Part shown: positions 44,308 to 54,470 of the stretch, piece by piece
Numbering within the stretch: position 1 is the first letter of the stretch
Layout of the letters: each line of letters begins with the position of its first letter
Assembly: GCF_004168585.1 (NCBI RefSeq)
Contig: NZ_PGVH01000056.1
Location: 579,873-643,872 of the forward strand
DNA: 64,000 nucleotides
Reading direction: 5' to 3'
From: Shewanella sp. OPT22
Lineage (GTDB): Bacteria; Pseudomonadota; Gammaproteobacteria; Enterobacterales; Shewanellaceae
Notes under the pieces: generated by a model
The model's input: only the letters and a program-made list of their open reading frames with translations
What the model was told of the DNA's origin: nothing
Databases searched by the model: none
Translations under genes and position numbers: made by a program

Positions 44308-45240
44308 TCAGTTACGGCTCCATACAATCGTCATAAATCGATTATCAGGACTGATCGCAATTCGGTTAGCCTTTTGGTGCTGCTGAGTAGGAGGAGTTAA
44401 ATCAGCTACGGGTGTCCAAGAAGTTTTTGATAAATCGCTGCCACCCGGTTCATACAGCCAAGCACGTAACCTCCCGTTTTCTACGTTAAAAATCCACGAT
44501 GAACCACTGGCTGTTAAGCCGCCCCAAGCATAGTCTTCGCTGCCTGTACCCAAACTGACTAACGCTCGGTGCTGTTTAGATATGGGGTCAAAACTTTTAA
44601 TAACTCTGTCACCGTCCATTAACTTATGAACATAACTGAATTTTTTCGCTTCAGGGATCACGTGTAAACTTCGACCCGCGTTTGAAACCACAAAGTGACC
44701 TTCGTTCGCATTCTCGCCTTTTGGTTCAAAATAGAGACTGTAAGCATAACGAGCCCACATTAAAGTACCCAGATCTGGATGAGTCGCATAGTACCCTGTT
44801 GGGATCATACTGTTGATGGCGCGAGTTCGAGGTTTATTACCTTGCTGATACCACACACTTTGATGTGGAACGCCTTGCTCAACGACATATTCAAGCCCAT
44901 TTTCAGTCTCTGTTGGTGAAAATTCGCTTTCGTTCGGGGTATCGGTTAATTGTGTGATTTTTCCGGTGTTAATGTCGTAGCGGTAAATATCATTGAACTG
45001 GCCTTTGCGATCTGAAACAAAAACAACACCTCCATTATCACGAGTAAAGCTGGCTTGATTATCATAGCCATTGCGATCGGTGATGGGTTTCCCCTCACCC
45101 ACTGACCAAGAGTGCGTTTGTTTATTGAAACTTAAGGGATAAAGTTGAATATCGTAGCCGCTGGCAAAAATAGAGCTAGAAACTACACAAGTAGAGAGTA
45201 AAGTCAGTAATCGTTTCATCTTGTTATTCTTTTTTAACAA
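44308..45240 (-). CDS. Exported TolB-like beta-propeller protein
   Basis: 310 aa. A signal peptide (KRLLTLLSTCVVSSSIFAS) is followed by PD40/TolB-type blades (NGGVVFVSDRKGQFNDIYRYDINTGKITQLTDTPNESEFSPT; RIAISPDNRFMTIVWSRN). It is first in the lac/gal operon, 34 bp before lacZ. It may bind carbohydrate or help LacZ outside the cytosol (inference). The start may instead be Met8 (MKRLLTLL), which gives a more typical signal peptide. Confidence 0.78.
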   Translation of the reverse strand: MLKKNNKMKRLLTLLSTCVVSSSIFASGYDIQLYPLSFNKQTHSWSVGEGKPITDRNGYDNQASFTRDNGGVVFVSDRKGQFNDIYRYDINTGKITQLTDTPNESEFSPTETENGLEYVVEQGVPHQSVWYQQGNKPRTRAINSMIPTGYYATHPDLGTLMWARYAYSLYFEPKGENANEGHFVVSNAGRSLHVIPEAKKFSYVHKLMDGDRVIKSFDPISKQHRALVSLGTGSEDYAWGGLTASGSSWIFNVENGRLRAWLYEPGGSDLSKTSWTPVADLTPPTQQHQKANRIAISPDNRFMTIVWSRN

Positions 45241-45268
45241 TTTTGTTACACATTACCGAATAACGAGA

Positions 45269-45284
45269 AGATTGTATACAATCT
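45269..45284. promoter_or_regulatory. Palindromic operator candidate of the lac/gal operon
   Basis: AGATTGTATACAATCT is a perfect 16-bp palindrome, 28 bp before the first gene of the operon. The TTGTATACAA core resembles GntR/FadR-family operators rather than LacI/GalR ones. No regulator gene is next to it. Confidence 0.55.
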
Positions 45285-45309
45285 CAATTAAATTAAACTT
45301 CATCTAAAA

Positions 45310-46674
45310 TTAATGCAATAACACCAAGGTTGCTAAACCTAAGAACGCAAATAGACCAACAACATCTGTTACTGTCGTGAGTAACATTCCTCCTGCTAAA
45401 GCTGGGTCAATGTTCATCTTTTTAAGAACAATTGGGATGGCGGCTCCAGCTAAACCGGCAATGGTCAGGTTAATCAGCATGGCGCAAGCAATTAAACTGC
45501 TTAACACAACATCGTGCTTCCAAATCCACACGGCGATGAACACCATGGTCGCCCAGAGCAGTCCGTTTAAAAAACCAATGGCCAACTCTTTGGTGATTAA
45601 CCAACGAGTGTTAGATTGCCCAATATGCCCCAAGGCAATACCACGTATCACCAATGCTAAGGTTTGATTACCTGCAACGCCGCCCATACTCGGCACGATA
45701 GTCATTAAAATTGCCAGCGTTGCAATATGCTCAATTGTTCCCTCAAATAAATTACTGACCGAGGCGGCCAGAAACGCTGATAATAAATTAATGATCAGCC
45801 ACATTGATCGACGTATTGAGCTTTTTAATACTGGCCCAAATGTATCAACGTCATCTTCAAGACCCGCCATTCCCATCATCGAATGTTCAGCATCTTCACG
45901 GATCACATCAACCACATCATCAATAGTAATTCGACCAAGTAGCTTTCCGGCATCATCGATCACGGGGGCAGAAACAAGATCATGACGTTCAAACAGTTGC
46001 GCGACGTCGGCATCATCCATCAGTACAGGAATACCTTCAATGTCAGTGTTCATCACTTCTTTCACTGATAAATTCGGGCTTGAAGTAAGTAAGCGGGATA
46101 ACGAAATTGAACCTAGAAATTTATCCCGTCGATCAACAACAAATAATTGGTCTGTTGCATCAGGTAAACTACCACGACCTCTTAGATAGCGCAGGATCAC
46201 ATCGATATTTACGTCTGGACGAATCGTGACGCTATCGGTATTCATGATACTGCCAGCTGTATCTTCGGGATAAGACAAGGCTTGCTCGATGCGCAACCTA
46301 TCTTGACTGGTCATGGATTGTAAAATCTGCTGATACAGACTGTCAGGTAAGCTTCTTAGTACATATGCGAGATCGTCGGTATCCATATCTTTAGCGATTG
46401 CTGCTAAACGCTGAGGGGACATCTCCATAATAAAGCTGTCTTTGAGTTCTTCACCCAGTTCATCCAGCACTTCACCTGTATGTTGCGGATCAATCAGCTG
46501 CCACAGCACTTCACGTGTTTGAGGTGGTGAAGACTCAAGCACAAGAGCAATATCTGATGGCGACATATCACACATCATTTGGCGCACATGCACGAACATC
46601 CCGCTATTCAACGCATGGTTTAATTGAATTAAACGTTGTTCAGCTTGCTCATTATCCAGCATTTCTAATGGCAT
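45310..46674 (-). CDS. mgtE: Magnesium transporter MgtE
   Basis: 454 aa. An N-terminal superhelical MgtE-N domain (about 1-130) and two CBS domains (about 135-255; GSIMNTDSVTIRPDVNIDVIL, VKEVMNTDIEGIPVLMDDADVAQLFERHDLVSAPVID) are followed by five membrane helices (about 285-454) with the channel motif PSMGGVAGNQTLALVIRG. It is a Mg2+-gated channel of the inner membrane. The 730 bp upstream contain two repeat copies, so its leader may include them. Confidence 0.95.
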   Translation of the reverse strand: MPLEMLDNEQAEQRLIQLNHALNSGMFVHVRQMMCDMSPSDIALVLESSPPQTREVLWQLIDPQHTGEVLDELGEELKDSFIMEMSPQRLAAIAKDMDTDDLAYVLRSLPDSLYQQILQSMTSQDRLRIEQALSYPEDTAGSIMNTDSVTIRPDVNIDVILRYLRGRGSLPDATDQLFVVDRRDKFLGSISLSRLLTSSPNLSVKEVMNTDIEGIPVLMDDADVAQLFERHDLVSAPVIDDAGKLLGRITIDDVVDVIREDAEHSMMGMAGLEDDVDTFGPVLKSSIRRSMWLIINLLSAFLAASVSNLFEGTIEHIATLAILMTIVPSMGGVAGNQTLALVIRGIALGHIGQSNTRWLITKELAIGFLNGLLWATMVFIAVWIWKHDVVLSSLIACAMLINLTIAGLAGAAIPIVLKKMNIDPALAGGMLLTTVTDVVGLFAFLGLATLVLLH

Positions 46675-46829
46675 AGCGGCTCCAAATCAAGGTGATGTAT
46701 TGCCATAAGGGTAGCGGATTTAGGGATTTTTTTCAGAGGTAAGGGGTCCAGATCAGAAATATAGCTCTTTTGAATAAACAAAAGAGCTTACTTACATCAA
46801 AGTAAGACGGATATTGGACATTTAATGGA

Positions 46830-47098
46830 AAGTGCTTTGCACTTTAAAAGTCGTGGACTTTCTGCCCACACCCGAGCAAAAAGGGCTTCTCCAGCAAATC
46901 CCTTCTTGCATCATCCCTTGCCGCCCCAACGAAGCTAAGCGTTTCAGATATGATTGAATAAATGCCTAACGGCTCTGATGGTACATCCATGTACCCCAGA
47001 GCCTAGCCCGACGTCCTGTCGGGCTCACGCCATTTTACATTCAACCATATCCTCAACAGCTTCGACGGGAACATTCAGCCCTTAAACAGCATTTGAGT
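46830..47098 (-). repeat. GGA-hairpin repeat, copy C (subtype 1)
   Basis: Read on the minus strand. The outer arms 46947-46959 and 47039-47051 pair with one G-T wobble; GAAGCT/AGCTTC (46931-46936/47058-47063) lie further out. Hairpin 1 is 47005-47012/47018-47025 (AGCCCGAC/GTCGGGCT) with minus loop AGGAC. Hairpin 2 is 46971-46977 plus 46980-46986 with 46989-46995 plus 46997-47003, minus loop region ATGGAT; GTACATGGATGT matches 11 of 12 positions of the CsrA consensus. The distal hairpins include one with minus loop TGCTGGAG (about 46879-46914) and AAAGTGC-TTT-GCACTTT (46830-46846). It is in the same orientation as mgtE and ptsO, so it would be transcribed as drawn. Confidence 0.82.
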
Positions 47099-47160
47099 AA
47101 ACCAAGACTTAAGCCTTCTACTGTGTGAATTATTTCAAGAATTTTGCGGGTTACGACGAT

Positions 47161-47384
47161 TCCCCATGGCAAAGTTGTCATTCATCGTTGGTAAGAAATA
47201 ACTTAAGCGCAGCATGGATGCACCCTCGAAAGCATTAGGTATTTTTGATCATTAAGAGGAATAACGTTTAACTTTGCGGGGCGGCACAGGGGAATCCAAA
47301 GGGGAGCTTGCTGAAGAGCTCCCTTTTGGGCGGTGTGGAGTACAATTCCACGACTTTATAAACTTCGCAGAAATTTTGCGAATA
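47161..47384 (+). repeat. GGA-hairpin repeat, copy D (subtype 2, internally deleted)
   Basis: It matches the reverse complement of copy A over its whole length (CCCCATGGCAAAGTTGTCAT; AAGAAATAACTTAAGCGCAGCA; ATTAAGAGGAATAACGTTTA; TTTGCGGGGCGGCACAGGGG) but lacks the bases from the hairpin 1 loop to the hairpin 2 loop. The join reads GCAGCA/TGGATGCACC (about 47209-47216). The intact distal hairpin (about 47296-47330) has loop TGCTGA instead of TGCTGG. Confidence 0.75.
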
Positions 47385-47404
47385 AGAAACGAGCCTGAAA
47401 GGCA

Positions 47405-47674
47405 TCAAGCCCCTTCTTCAAACTTATCCTCAATCAACTGACAAACGGCATCCAATGCCGCTTGAGCATCATCGCCTTCAGCAATCACAGAAATCGTTTT
47501 CCCCATACCGCTTTCAAGCATAAGTAAACCTAAGATACTGGAAGCTGAAGCCGACTTATCACCTTGTTCAAGGGTAACACTCGCATCAAATGTCGCCGCC
47601 AACGTGGCAAGTTTAGTTGCAGCACGTGCATGAAGCCCCAGCTTGTTGGCGATAACCACTTCTCGTTTAAACAT
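47405..47674 (-). CDS. ptsO: Nitrogen-PTS phosphocarrier NPr
   Basis: 89 aa HPr-like protein with phosphorylation site His15 ([16 protein letters not shown]) and the regulatory serine region ([24 protein letters not shown]). It carries phosphate from PtsP to PtsN in the regulatory PTS. It overlaps rapZ by 8 bp at the end of the rpoN operon. Confidence 0.96.
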   Translation of the reverse strand: MFKREVVIANKLGLHARAATKLATLAATFDASVTLEQGDKSASASSILGLLMLESGMGKTISVIAEGDDAQAALDAVCQLIEDKFEEGA

Positions 47675-48518
47675 CAGCAGAATCTAGCTCTCTGTGACTC
47701 GCAGAAACATTATGTTTGCCAGCAGAAAGGTGACGAGCGATTTCCTCAGTAACAAAGACTGAACGGTGTTGGCCGCCTGTACAACCAATGGCAATGGTTA
47801 AGTAACTGCGGTTATTGCGCTCTAATTGTGGGATCCAAGTCTCAATAAAGTTGGTGATTTGCCAAATCAGTTTATTGACTAGCGGTTGGCGCTGTAGGAA
47901 TTCTTGAACGGGTAAATCAAGCCCTGTCATTGGCCTTAATTCAGGCTCCCAGTGAGGATTTGGTAAGAATCGAACATCAAACATGAAATCAGCATCATTA
48001 GGCATACCGTGCTTAAAGCCAAAAGATTCAACGTTAATCACTAAATCTTTTTCAACTTGCCCAAGTAATATTTCACGAACTCGATCGCTCAGCTCGTAAA
48101 TATTTAAACTAGAAGTATCAATATAATGATCCATCATCTTGGAAATCGGTGCTAATAACTCACCTTCCAATTTGATCGCTTCAGGCAGTGTCACGTGATG
48201 TTTCGATAACGGATGAAGGCGGCGAGTTTCACTGTAACGCTTAAGGAGTGTTTCATCGCTTGAGTTGAGAAAAAAACTGCTTATCTCGATATCATTAAGT
48301 TGTTCAAGCTGCTTTTCAAGTATCTTATCCTGCTCAGGTAAATTACGAACATCGACACTGATTGCGACGAGCTCATTATCCGGTTTGAGTTGGGAGATCA
48401 GATCACCAAGCAAAGGCACTGGCAAGTTATCAACACAGTAATAACCTAAATCTTCCAGCACACGCAGTGCAACGGATTTTCCTGAGCCACTTCGTCCTGA
48501 AACAATAACAAGCTTCAT
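47667..48518 (-). CDS. rapZ: RNase adapter protein RapZ
   Basis: 283 aa. N-terminal P-loop ([19 protein letters not shown]) and the C-terminal UDP-GlcNAc/sRNA-binding region ([21 protein letters not shown]). In enterobacteria it directs RNase E to GlmZ and so controls cell-wall precursor synthesis. It overlaps ptsN by 4 bp. Confidence 0.96.
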   Translation of the reverse strand: MKLVIVSGRSGSGKSVALRVLEDLGYYCVDNLPVPLLGDLISQLKPDNELVAISVDVRNLPEQDKILEKQLEQLNDIEISSFFLNSSDETLLKRYSETRRLHPLSKHHVTLPEAIKLEGELLAPISKMMDHYIDTSSLNIYELSDRVREILLGQVEKDLVINVESFGFKHGMPNDADFMFDVRFLPNPHWEPELRPMTGLDLPVQEFLQRQPLVNKLIWQITNFIETWIPQLERNNRSYLTIAIGCTGGQHRSVFVTEEIARHLSAGKHNVSASHRELDSADV

Positions 48519-48958
48519 GCTGTGATCACCTGATACAGTTCTTCTTCGTCATGGCTTTTACGCAACTGCTTTAATGTCTGTTTGTCGCTTAACTTTTCAG
48601 CCATTGCAGAAAGCGTGCTTAAGTGTTCTTGGCATTGATCGGATGGAACTAACAGCGCAAATAAGATATCAACAGGCTGTTTATCAATCGCTTCAAAAGC
48701 AACCGGCTGCTCACATTTAATCAAGGCGGCGACAGGTTCTTTAATGCTGTCGATACGGCCATGAGGAATGGCGATACCATTACCAATACCTGTACTTCCC
48801 ATTTTTTCGCGTTTGAGTAAGCTCTCGAAAATTTCTTGAGCCGAAAGCTCTGGATACTTAGCGGCGATAAGATCACTGATAAGTTCGAGAACTTTCTTTT
48901 TACTGCCGGGAGTTGCACAAGTGGTGCACTCTGGCTTTAGGATGATGTGTAATTCCAT
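48515..48958 (-). CDS. ptsN: Nitrogen-PTS EIIA component
   Basis: 147 aa EIIA(Ntr) with phosphorylation site His66 ([16 protein letters not shown]). In other bacteria its dephospho form acts on potassium transport and stress signalling. Usual place between hpf and rapZ. Confidence 0.96.
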   Translation of the reverse strand: MELHIILKPECTTCATPGSKKKVLELISDLIAAKYPELSAQEIFESLLKREKMGSTGIGNGIAIPHGRIDSIKEPVAALIKCEQPVAFEAIDKQPVDILFALLVPSDQCQEHLSTLSAMAEKLSDKQTLKQLRKSHDEEELYQVITA

Positions 48959-48960
48959 CG

Positions 48961-49248
48961 TTAATGTTTGATCAACTTTTCTTTGTGTTTAATCACTTGG
49001 CGATTAATTTTATCAATTAAGATATCAATCGCTGCATACATATCATTATGCTGTGATTTTGCGTATGCCTCTGTGCCATTCAATGTAATTCTGGCCTCGG
49101 CGGTTTGTTTTGAACGTTCTACGTTCAACACGACGCGCACATTATTGATCTGTTCTATTCGACGTTCAAGTTTTGCAAATTTTGTGTTCACATATTCTTT
49201 TAACGACTCGGTAATCTCGACTTGTTGTCCCGTGATTTCTACCTGCAT
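48961..49248 (-). CDS. hpf: Ribosome hibernation promoting factor (short form)
   Basis: 95 aa, the short-HPF length. It opens MQVEITGQQVEITESLKEYVNTKFAKLERRI and includes the conserved AKSQHNDMYAAIDILIDKINRQVIKHKEK. It drives 100S ribosome dimer formation in stationary phase. It lies 37 bp after rpoN and 2 bp before ptsN. Confidence 0.95.
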   Translation of the reverse strand: MQVEITGQQVEITESLKEYVNTKFAKLERRIEQINNVRVVLNVERSKQTAEARITLNGTEAYAKSQHNDMYAAIDILIDKINRQVIKHKEKLIKH

Positions 49249-49285
49249 ATCCTATGCCTCCCAGTGTTAGTTGAATCTCTGTGTT

Positions 49286-50761
49286 TTATAAACTCTTTCT
49301 CTGATTCGATGGTGGGATCATCATTGCTTCACGATACTTAGCAATCGTTCGACGTGCGACATTAATCCCTTGCTCGTTCAGTAATTGTGCCATTTTGTTA
49401 TCACTCAATGGCTTTTTAGTATTTTCGGCATCCACTAATTTTTTAATGAAAGCACGAATAGCCGTTGATGAACATTCGCCACCATCATCTGTGCCTACAT
49501 GACTAGAAAAGAAATACTTAAGTTCATATATTCCTCTCGGAGTATGCATGTACTTTTTCGATGTCACCCTCGAAATGGTCGATTCGTGCATTTCTAATTC
49601 TTCAGCAATGTCATTGAGCACCATCGCTTTCATGGCTTCAGGACCATATTCAAAAAAGCCCTGTTGTTTTTTCACGATCTCGTTACACACCCTCAAAATC
49701 GTATCATTACGACTTTCTAGACTTTTAATAAACCACTTTGCTTCTTGCAAATGTCCACGAACAAACTGGCCATCCGCCTTGTTTCTTGCCCCTTTAGCCA
49801 TAGCTGCATAATGCTGATTCACATTAATCTTAGGCTGCGTATTAGGGTTTAATTCTACTGACCAACGACCATTTTTCTTCATTACTGATACATCAGGCGT
49901 AATGTATTCATCTTCTTTTTGGCCTACAGATAATCCCGGTCTTGGATCTAAACTTTGAATCAAACTTATCGCTTCTTTCAGCTGCGGCTCTTTAAGCTTA
50001 GTTTTTCTCATCAAAGTGCGAAAGTCACGAGTGGCAATTAATGGTAAATATTCTAATACCATTAACTTTGTCTGTGCTAAATACGGTGTATTCTCGTCCA
50101 TTTGTGATAGCTGAATATGTAAACAATCGCCGACATCACGTGCGGCAACGCCTACTGGATCAAAGTGTTGTACACGTTTTAGTACAGCTTCAACTTCATC
50201 GAGTTCAATTTCAGGGTCACCTAGGGCAATAAGAATATCTTCTGTAGTCTGAGTGAGATAACCGCGTTCATCTATGGCTTCAATGATGGCCGTTGCAATG
50301 GCAAAATCGGTATCAGAAAATGGGGTAAGATTTTTTTGCCATTCAAGGTGCTCATATAAGCCATGGCTGGTTTCACCTTGAAATGACATTTCATCATCAG
50401 GCATTAAAGCACCTGAACTTGAGTTAGGGGCTGCGGTATAAACTTCGTCCCATGTAGTATCAACAGGAAGTTCGTCAGGCATTGAGTCTTGAGTCATTGT
50501 TTCTGACGTTTCGATTGCTGCGTCTTCAACCGGAGCTTCTGGAGCTTCACCTTTTGCTTCCGATTGCAGCTGTTGTTCTTTTATCGACTCTAATGATTCG
50601 AATTGCTCGTCTTCCATCTCTAATAATGGATTAGACTCTAAAGCTTGCTGAATTTCTTGTTGTAGCTCTAACGTCGAAAGCTGAAGCAAGCGAATGGCTT
50701 GCTGAAGCTGTGGCGTCATGGTTAGGCTTTGACCCATCCTGAGCTGAAGTGACGCTTTCAT
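49286..50761 (-). CDS. rpoN: RNA polymerase sigma-54 factor
   Basis: 491 aa. Region I ([45 protein letters not shown]), an acidic linker, the core-binding domain and the C-terminal RpoN box ([23 protein letters not shown]) are all present. It directs transcription from -24/-12 promoters with enhancer-binding activators. First gene of the ptsO-bound run, 48 bp after lptB. Confidence 0.98.
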   Translation of the reverse strand: MKASLQLRMGQSLTMTPQLQQAIRLLQLSTLELQQEIQQALESNPLLEMEDEQFESLESIKEQQLQSEAKGEAPEAPVEDAAIETSETMTQDSMPDELPVDTTWDEVYTAAPNSSSGALMPDDEMSFQGETSHGLYEHLEWQKNLTPFSDTDFAIATAIIEAIDERGYLTQTTEDILIALGDPEIELDEVEAVLKRVQHFDPVGVAARDVGDCLHIQLSQMDENTPYLAQTKLMVLEYLPLIATRDFRTLMRKTKLKEPQLKEAISLIQSLDPRPGLSVGQKEDEYITPDVSVMKKNGRWSVELNPNTQPKINVNQHYAAMAKGARNKADGQFVRGHLQEAKWFIKSLESRNDTILRVCNEIVKKQQGFFEYGPEAMKAMVLNDIAEELEMHESTISRVTSKKYMHTPRGIYELKYFFSSHVGTDDGGECSSTAIRAFIKKLVDAENTKKPLSDNKMAQLLNEQGINVARRTIAKYREAMMIPPSNQRKSL

Positions 50762-50809
50762 GTTACCGCTATTCCCTTTTTGTTCTTGTTACGGCTTCAA
50801 TGCCGCTCA

Positions 50810-51541
50810 CTATAACGTGAATTGTTCCCCTAAGTACACTTCCCTTACGTGTTTGTTGTCTAAGATCTCGCTCGGGGCACCTTCTGCAATTAAGTCACCA
50901 TGGCTTACAATGTAAGCATGCTCACACACATCCAGTGTTTCACGGACGTTATGATCGGTGATCAATACACCCAAGCCTCTTTCACGTAATTGCTCGATAA
51001 TCTTCTTAATATCGATAACGGAAATGGGATCTACACCGGCAAATGGTTCATCTAAAAGAATAAACTGTGGATTAGCCGCTAATGCACGGGCAATCTCAAC
51101 TCGACGACGTTCACCACCTGATAATGACATACCTAAATTGTCACGAATATGGGTGATATGGAATTCTTCAAGTAAATGTTCAAGCTGCTCTTCACGCTCA
51201 TCTTTAGAGAGCTCTTTACGAGTCTGTAATACCGCCATGATGTTATCGTACACGGACAGCTTTCTGAAAATACTGGCTTCTTGAGGCAGGTAACCAATAC
51301 CTTTTCTCGCACGTAGATGCATAGGGTCAAGCGTAAGATCATCGTTGTCGATAAAGATCTGACCCTTATCGCTTTTGACTAGCCCAACAACCATATAAAA
51401 AGTCGTCGTTTTACCCGCACCGTTAGGTCCCAGCAAGCCAACAATTTGCCCAGTCTTAACTGTCAGGCTAACATCTTTAACAACTTGCCGACTCTTATAG
51501 CTTTTCGCTAAATGTTTCGCGGTGAGTGTTTTTTGGTTCAT
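50810..51541 (-). CDS. lptB: LPS export ABC ATPase LptB
   Basis: 243 aa. Walker A ([16 protein letters not shown]), signature ([16 protein letters not shown]) and Walker B ([13 protein letters not shown]) are intact. It powers LPS extraction from the inner membrane with LptFG and LptC. It overlaps lptA by 4 bp. Confidence 0.97.
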   Translation of the reverse strand: MNQKTLTAKHLAKSYKSRQVVKDVSLTVKTGQIVGLLGPNGAGKTTTFYMVVGLVKSDKGQIFIDNDDLTLDPMHLRARKGIGYLPQEASIFRKLSVYDNIMAVLQTRKELSKDEREEQLEHLLEEFHITHIRDNLGMSLSGGERRRVEIARALAANPQFILLDEPFAGVDPISVIDIKKIIEQLRERGLGVLITDHNVRETLDVCEHAYIVSHGDLIAEGAPSEILDNKHVREVYLGEQFTL

Positions 51542-52095
51542 TGTTTTTTCTCGGCCGACTTCTTAGATGATGTTTCTTTTTTATTTAAGCTGTCTTGGTA
51601 AGTTTCTGCTGGAATGATGGTTTGCACTCGACCTTTATCTTTACCGTTAGCGCTACCCTCAGCTTCGACATGCTGGTTTTCAACATTATAGCGAATAAGA
51701 TTAGCGTGCATTTTTATGCCGCCTACATCTAAACGCGCATCACCGCTTAATACTAAGTCACCGGTTTTCTGTTCGTATGCAATCTTAGTTGCACTTGCAA
51801 CACCTAACTTCCCATCATCTAAAACTTGACTGAATTTGGCAGGCTTACCTGTTGCAATAAATTGCCCATTACCCGTTTTTTTATCTTTCGTTGCACTCAT
51901 GTCGTCTGCGGTAATCTTAATTGAACCTTGAATGATCAATACATTGCCGCTGTATACCACTTGGTTTTTCTTTATGTCACCTTGAGAGGCGTTAGCACTA
52001 ATGTTTACGGGTTGTTTCAAATCATCGAGTTTTGCAATCGCAGCTGAACTACTTGCAATGAGCAACGAAAAAATAATAATGTTACTTAGTTTCAT
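51538..52095 (-). CDS. lptA: LPS transport periplasmic protein LptA
   Basis: 185 aa with a signal peptide ([16 protein letters not shown]) and the OstA-like beta-jellyroll ([45 protein letters not shown]). It forms the periplasmic bridge for LPS. The C-terminal tail is Lys/Ser-rich. It overlaps lptC by 14 bp. Confidence 0.94.
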   Translation of the reverse strand: MKLSNIIIFSLLIASSSAAIAKLDDLKQPVNISANASQGDIKKNQVVYSGNVLIIQGSIKITADDMSATKDKKTGNGQFIATGKPAKFSQVLDDGKLGVASATKIAYEQKTGDLVLSGDARLDVGGIKMHANLIRYNVENQHVEAEGSANGKDKGRVQTIIPAETYQDSLNKKETSSKKSAEKKQ

Positions 52096-52639
52096 AAGTT
52101 CCTGTTACCTGACTTTTTAAGCGCACCGTTTCCTGATTAAAATCAGCATATAACCCACGGCCTTGGCTATTAAATCCGTTACCTTTAATGTAAACCATTT
52201 CATCTGACTGCATGGTCTTAGTTTTTAAATCCATCTGCAAATGCTTGGTTATCACACTTTGAAGTGGTTCTTGTTTATTGACCGCTTTTAACTCAACTGA
52301 GTCATCTAGATAAACTTTGCCCAGCATCTTTTGCAGGCGCCCTTGCTCTGCTGTTATTCGCCATGGGGAATGAATATCATCACCATAAATGAGATAAACG
52401 GGCTTTGAAAAGAGCGTTAAATCTTTATCTTGGTAATGCTCCATATGCTCAGCGGTCACTCGACTGCTTAATTGTCCTTTTTCATCATAAGCAACACTGT
52501 CTAACTTAGTCGCAGTGTAATCAGGCAACTCTACCTTTGAAGTCACTTGTTGCTTTTGCCCTTGTTTCACTTGTACTTGCCAGTACAAGTACAAAGCAGT
52601 ACTGAAAAAGATAACAATGGCAATCGTTACTCGGTTCAT
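52082..52639 (-). CDS. lptC: LPS export protein LptC
   Basis: 185 aa with a single N-terminal membrane helix (TIAIVIFFSTALYLYWQV) and a periplasmic jellyroll (LPDYTATKLDSVAYDEKGQLSSRVTAEHMEHYQDKDLTLFSKPVYLIY). It passes LPS from LptB2FG to LptA. It overlaps kdsC by 4 bp. Confidence 0.94.
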   Translation of the reverse strand: MNRVTIAIVIFFSTALYLYWQVQVKQGQKQQVTSKVELPDYTATKLDSVAYDEKGQLSSRVTAEHMEHYQDKDLTLFSKPVYLIYGDDIHSPWRITAEQGRLQKMLGKVYLDDSVELKAVNKQEPLQSVITKHLQMDLKTKTMQSDEMVYIKGNGFNSQGRGLYADFNQETVRLKSQVTGTYETK

Positions 52640-53196
52640 ACACTCATACCTTGAGCAGACTCAAATAAACCTTGGCTTTGTAAAATTAAATCCGATAGTT
52701 CTCGAACAGCACCGAATCCGCCTTGAGTAAACGTAACCATATCAACATTTTGTCTAACATAAGGGTGACCATCTGCTACACACACGGAAAAGCCGACTAA
52801 TTTCATAACGGGCAAATCCACCATGTCATCACCAATATAAGCGACTTGCTGTGGCTTAAGATTCAACTGTTCAAGTAATTCTTGATAAGCGATAACTTTA
52901 TTATCAACACCTTGGTAAACTTTAGTAACGCCAAGGGCTGCCATACGATTCTCAAGCAATTGCGATTTACGTCCCGTAATTACAGCTAACTCAAAACCTG
53001 CATTTAACAGTGACTTTACGCCAAAACCATCACGGGTATGGAATGCTTTTAACTCTTCGCCACTGTTACTGAGATAGATTCGTCCATCAGAAAACACGCC
53101 GTCAACATCAAAAATGACTAATTTGATTTGCGAGGCTTTATCCCAGTTTTTCTGAGAAACCGAACCATATAAACTTTGCTTTACTGCTTCAGTCAC
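52636..53196 (-). CDS. kdsC: KDO-8-phosphate phosphatase
   Basis: 186 aa HAD-family enzyme with nucleophile motif IFDVDGVFSDGRIYL and the conserved GDDMVDLPVMKLVGFSVCVADGHP. It makes free KDO for the LPS inner core. It lies 1 bp after kdsD. Confidence 0.95.
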   Translation of the reverse strand: MTEAVKQSLYGSVSQKNWDKASQIKLVIFDVDGVFSDGRIYLSNSGEELKAFHTRDGFGVKSLLNAGFELAVITGRKSQLLENRMAALGVTKVYQGVDNKVIAYQELLEQLNLKPQQVAYIGDDMVDLPVMKLVGFSVCVADGHPYVRQNVDMVTFTQGGFGAVRELSDLILQSQGLFESAQGMSV

Positions 53197-53197
53197 C

Positions 53198-54175
53198 TTA
53201 AATGACTCCTGATTTAACCATATCTAACATATTCAATGCACCAACCGGACATTGTGCGTCATCTACTACTATGAGTCCATTGATGTTTTTTTGTTCCATA
53301 ATTTTTAGTGCTTCTGCCGCTAAAATATTTTCATGGACAGTAATACAGTTTGCAGTCATGACTTCAGAAATCGTTGCGGACGCTAAATCGACTTTGGCAT
53401 CAATCACTCGTCTTAAATCACCATCGGTAAAAATACCTAACAGTTTATTTTCGTCATCAACAATCGCAGCCATTCCCAAACTCTTACGGGAAATTTCATA
53501 TAATGCTTCGGTGATGATCATATCTTTGCTGACCAATGGTAGCTGATCACCTTTGTGCATGACGTCCTCAACTTTAAGAAGCAGCTTACGACCTAAGCTT
53601 CCCCCTGGATGTGATAAGGCAAAATCATCAGCCGTAAAGCCACGAGCCTGCAATAGAGCAACGGCTAATGCGTCCCCCATCACTAACGTTGCAGTAGTAC
53701 TTGAGGTCGGCGCGAGCCCAAGTGGACAAGCCTCTTCTGGTAAACCAATGCAAAGATGAACTTGCGCATTGACTGCCATCGTCGATTTCGGCTTACCTGT
53801 CATTGAGATTAAAGGTAAACCCAAACGTTTAATAACTGGAAATAGAGTCAGAATCTCACTTGATTCACCCGAGTTAGAAATGGCGATCACGACATCATTA
53901 TCGGACAATACCCCTAAATCACCGTGACTGGCTTCTCCTGGATGCACAAATACCGCTGGCGTGCCTGTACTGGCCAATGTCGCTGCAATTTTATTGCCGA
54001 TATGACCAGACTTGCCCATCCCCATAACAATGACCTTGCCTTTGCATTCGAGGATTAAATCACAGACGGCAGTAAACGCATCAGAATCTACATATTGATA
54101 TAAATTCTCAAGTGCGCTTTTTTCAATATCAATGACTTGTTTACCCCAACTACGGAGTTGTTTGCTATCGGCCAT
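53198..54175 (-). CDS. kdsD: Arabinose-5-phosphate isomerase
   Basis: 325 aa from ATG 54175 (MADSKQLRSWG), chosen because AAAGAG sits at the right distance and the protein then matches the family length; the frame can be extended to 54244. SIS domain (VMGMGKSGHIGNKIAATLASTGTPAVFVHPGEASHGDLG, ISNSGESSEIL) plus two CBS domains (about 205-325). It converts ribulose-5-P to arabinose-5-P for KDO. The calcium/sodium exchanger gene yrbG, often next to it in enterobacteria, is absent. Confidence 0.94.
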   Translation of the reverse strand: MADSKQLRSWGKQVIDIEKSALENLYQYVDSDAFTAVCDLILECKGKVIVMGMGKSGHIGNKIAATLASTGTPAVFVHPGEASHGDLGVLSDNDVVIAISNSGESSEILTLFPVIKRLGLPLISMTGKPKSTMAVNAQVHLCIGLPEEACPLGLAPTSSTTATLVMGDALAVALLQARGFTADDFALSHPGGSLGRKLLLKVEDVMHKGDQLPLVSKDMIITEALYEISRKSLGMAAIVDDENKLLGIFTDGDLRRVIDAKVDLASATISEVMTANCITVHENILAAEALKIMEQKNINGLIVVDDAQCPVGALNMLDMVKSGVI

Positions 54176-54470
54176 ATTCATCTCTTTGATATTACAACGA
54201 CTTAGTGTCTCAGTTTTCTTTTGCGAAAACAGAAACAATAACATAACGGAATCTTTTCAATTATGCGCATTTTCGCTGGTATTGGATTAAATTGAAAGAG
54301 CTAGCACAGAAATCTCATTTTTGAGTTTGAACTTTTACTCAAATTTGTCATTCAAACTGTAAGTTACTGTGTCGATTGTATTGTAGATTTCTGGACATTT
54401 ACGTACAATCGATCTTCTTTGCTCACAAACTAATTTGTTGAGCTAACTTGTTGATATGTTAAGGCTCTGC

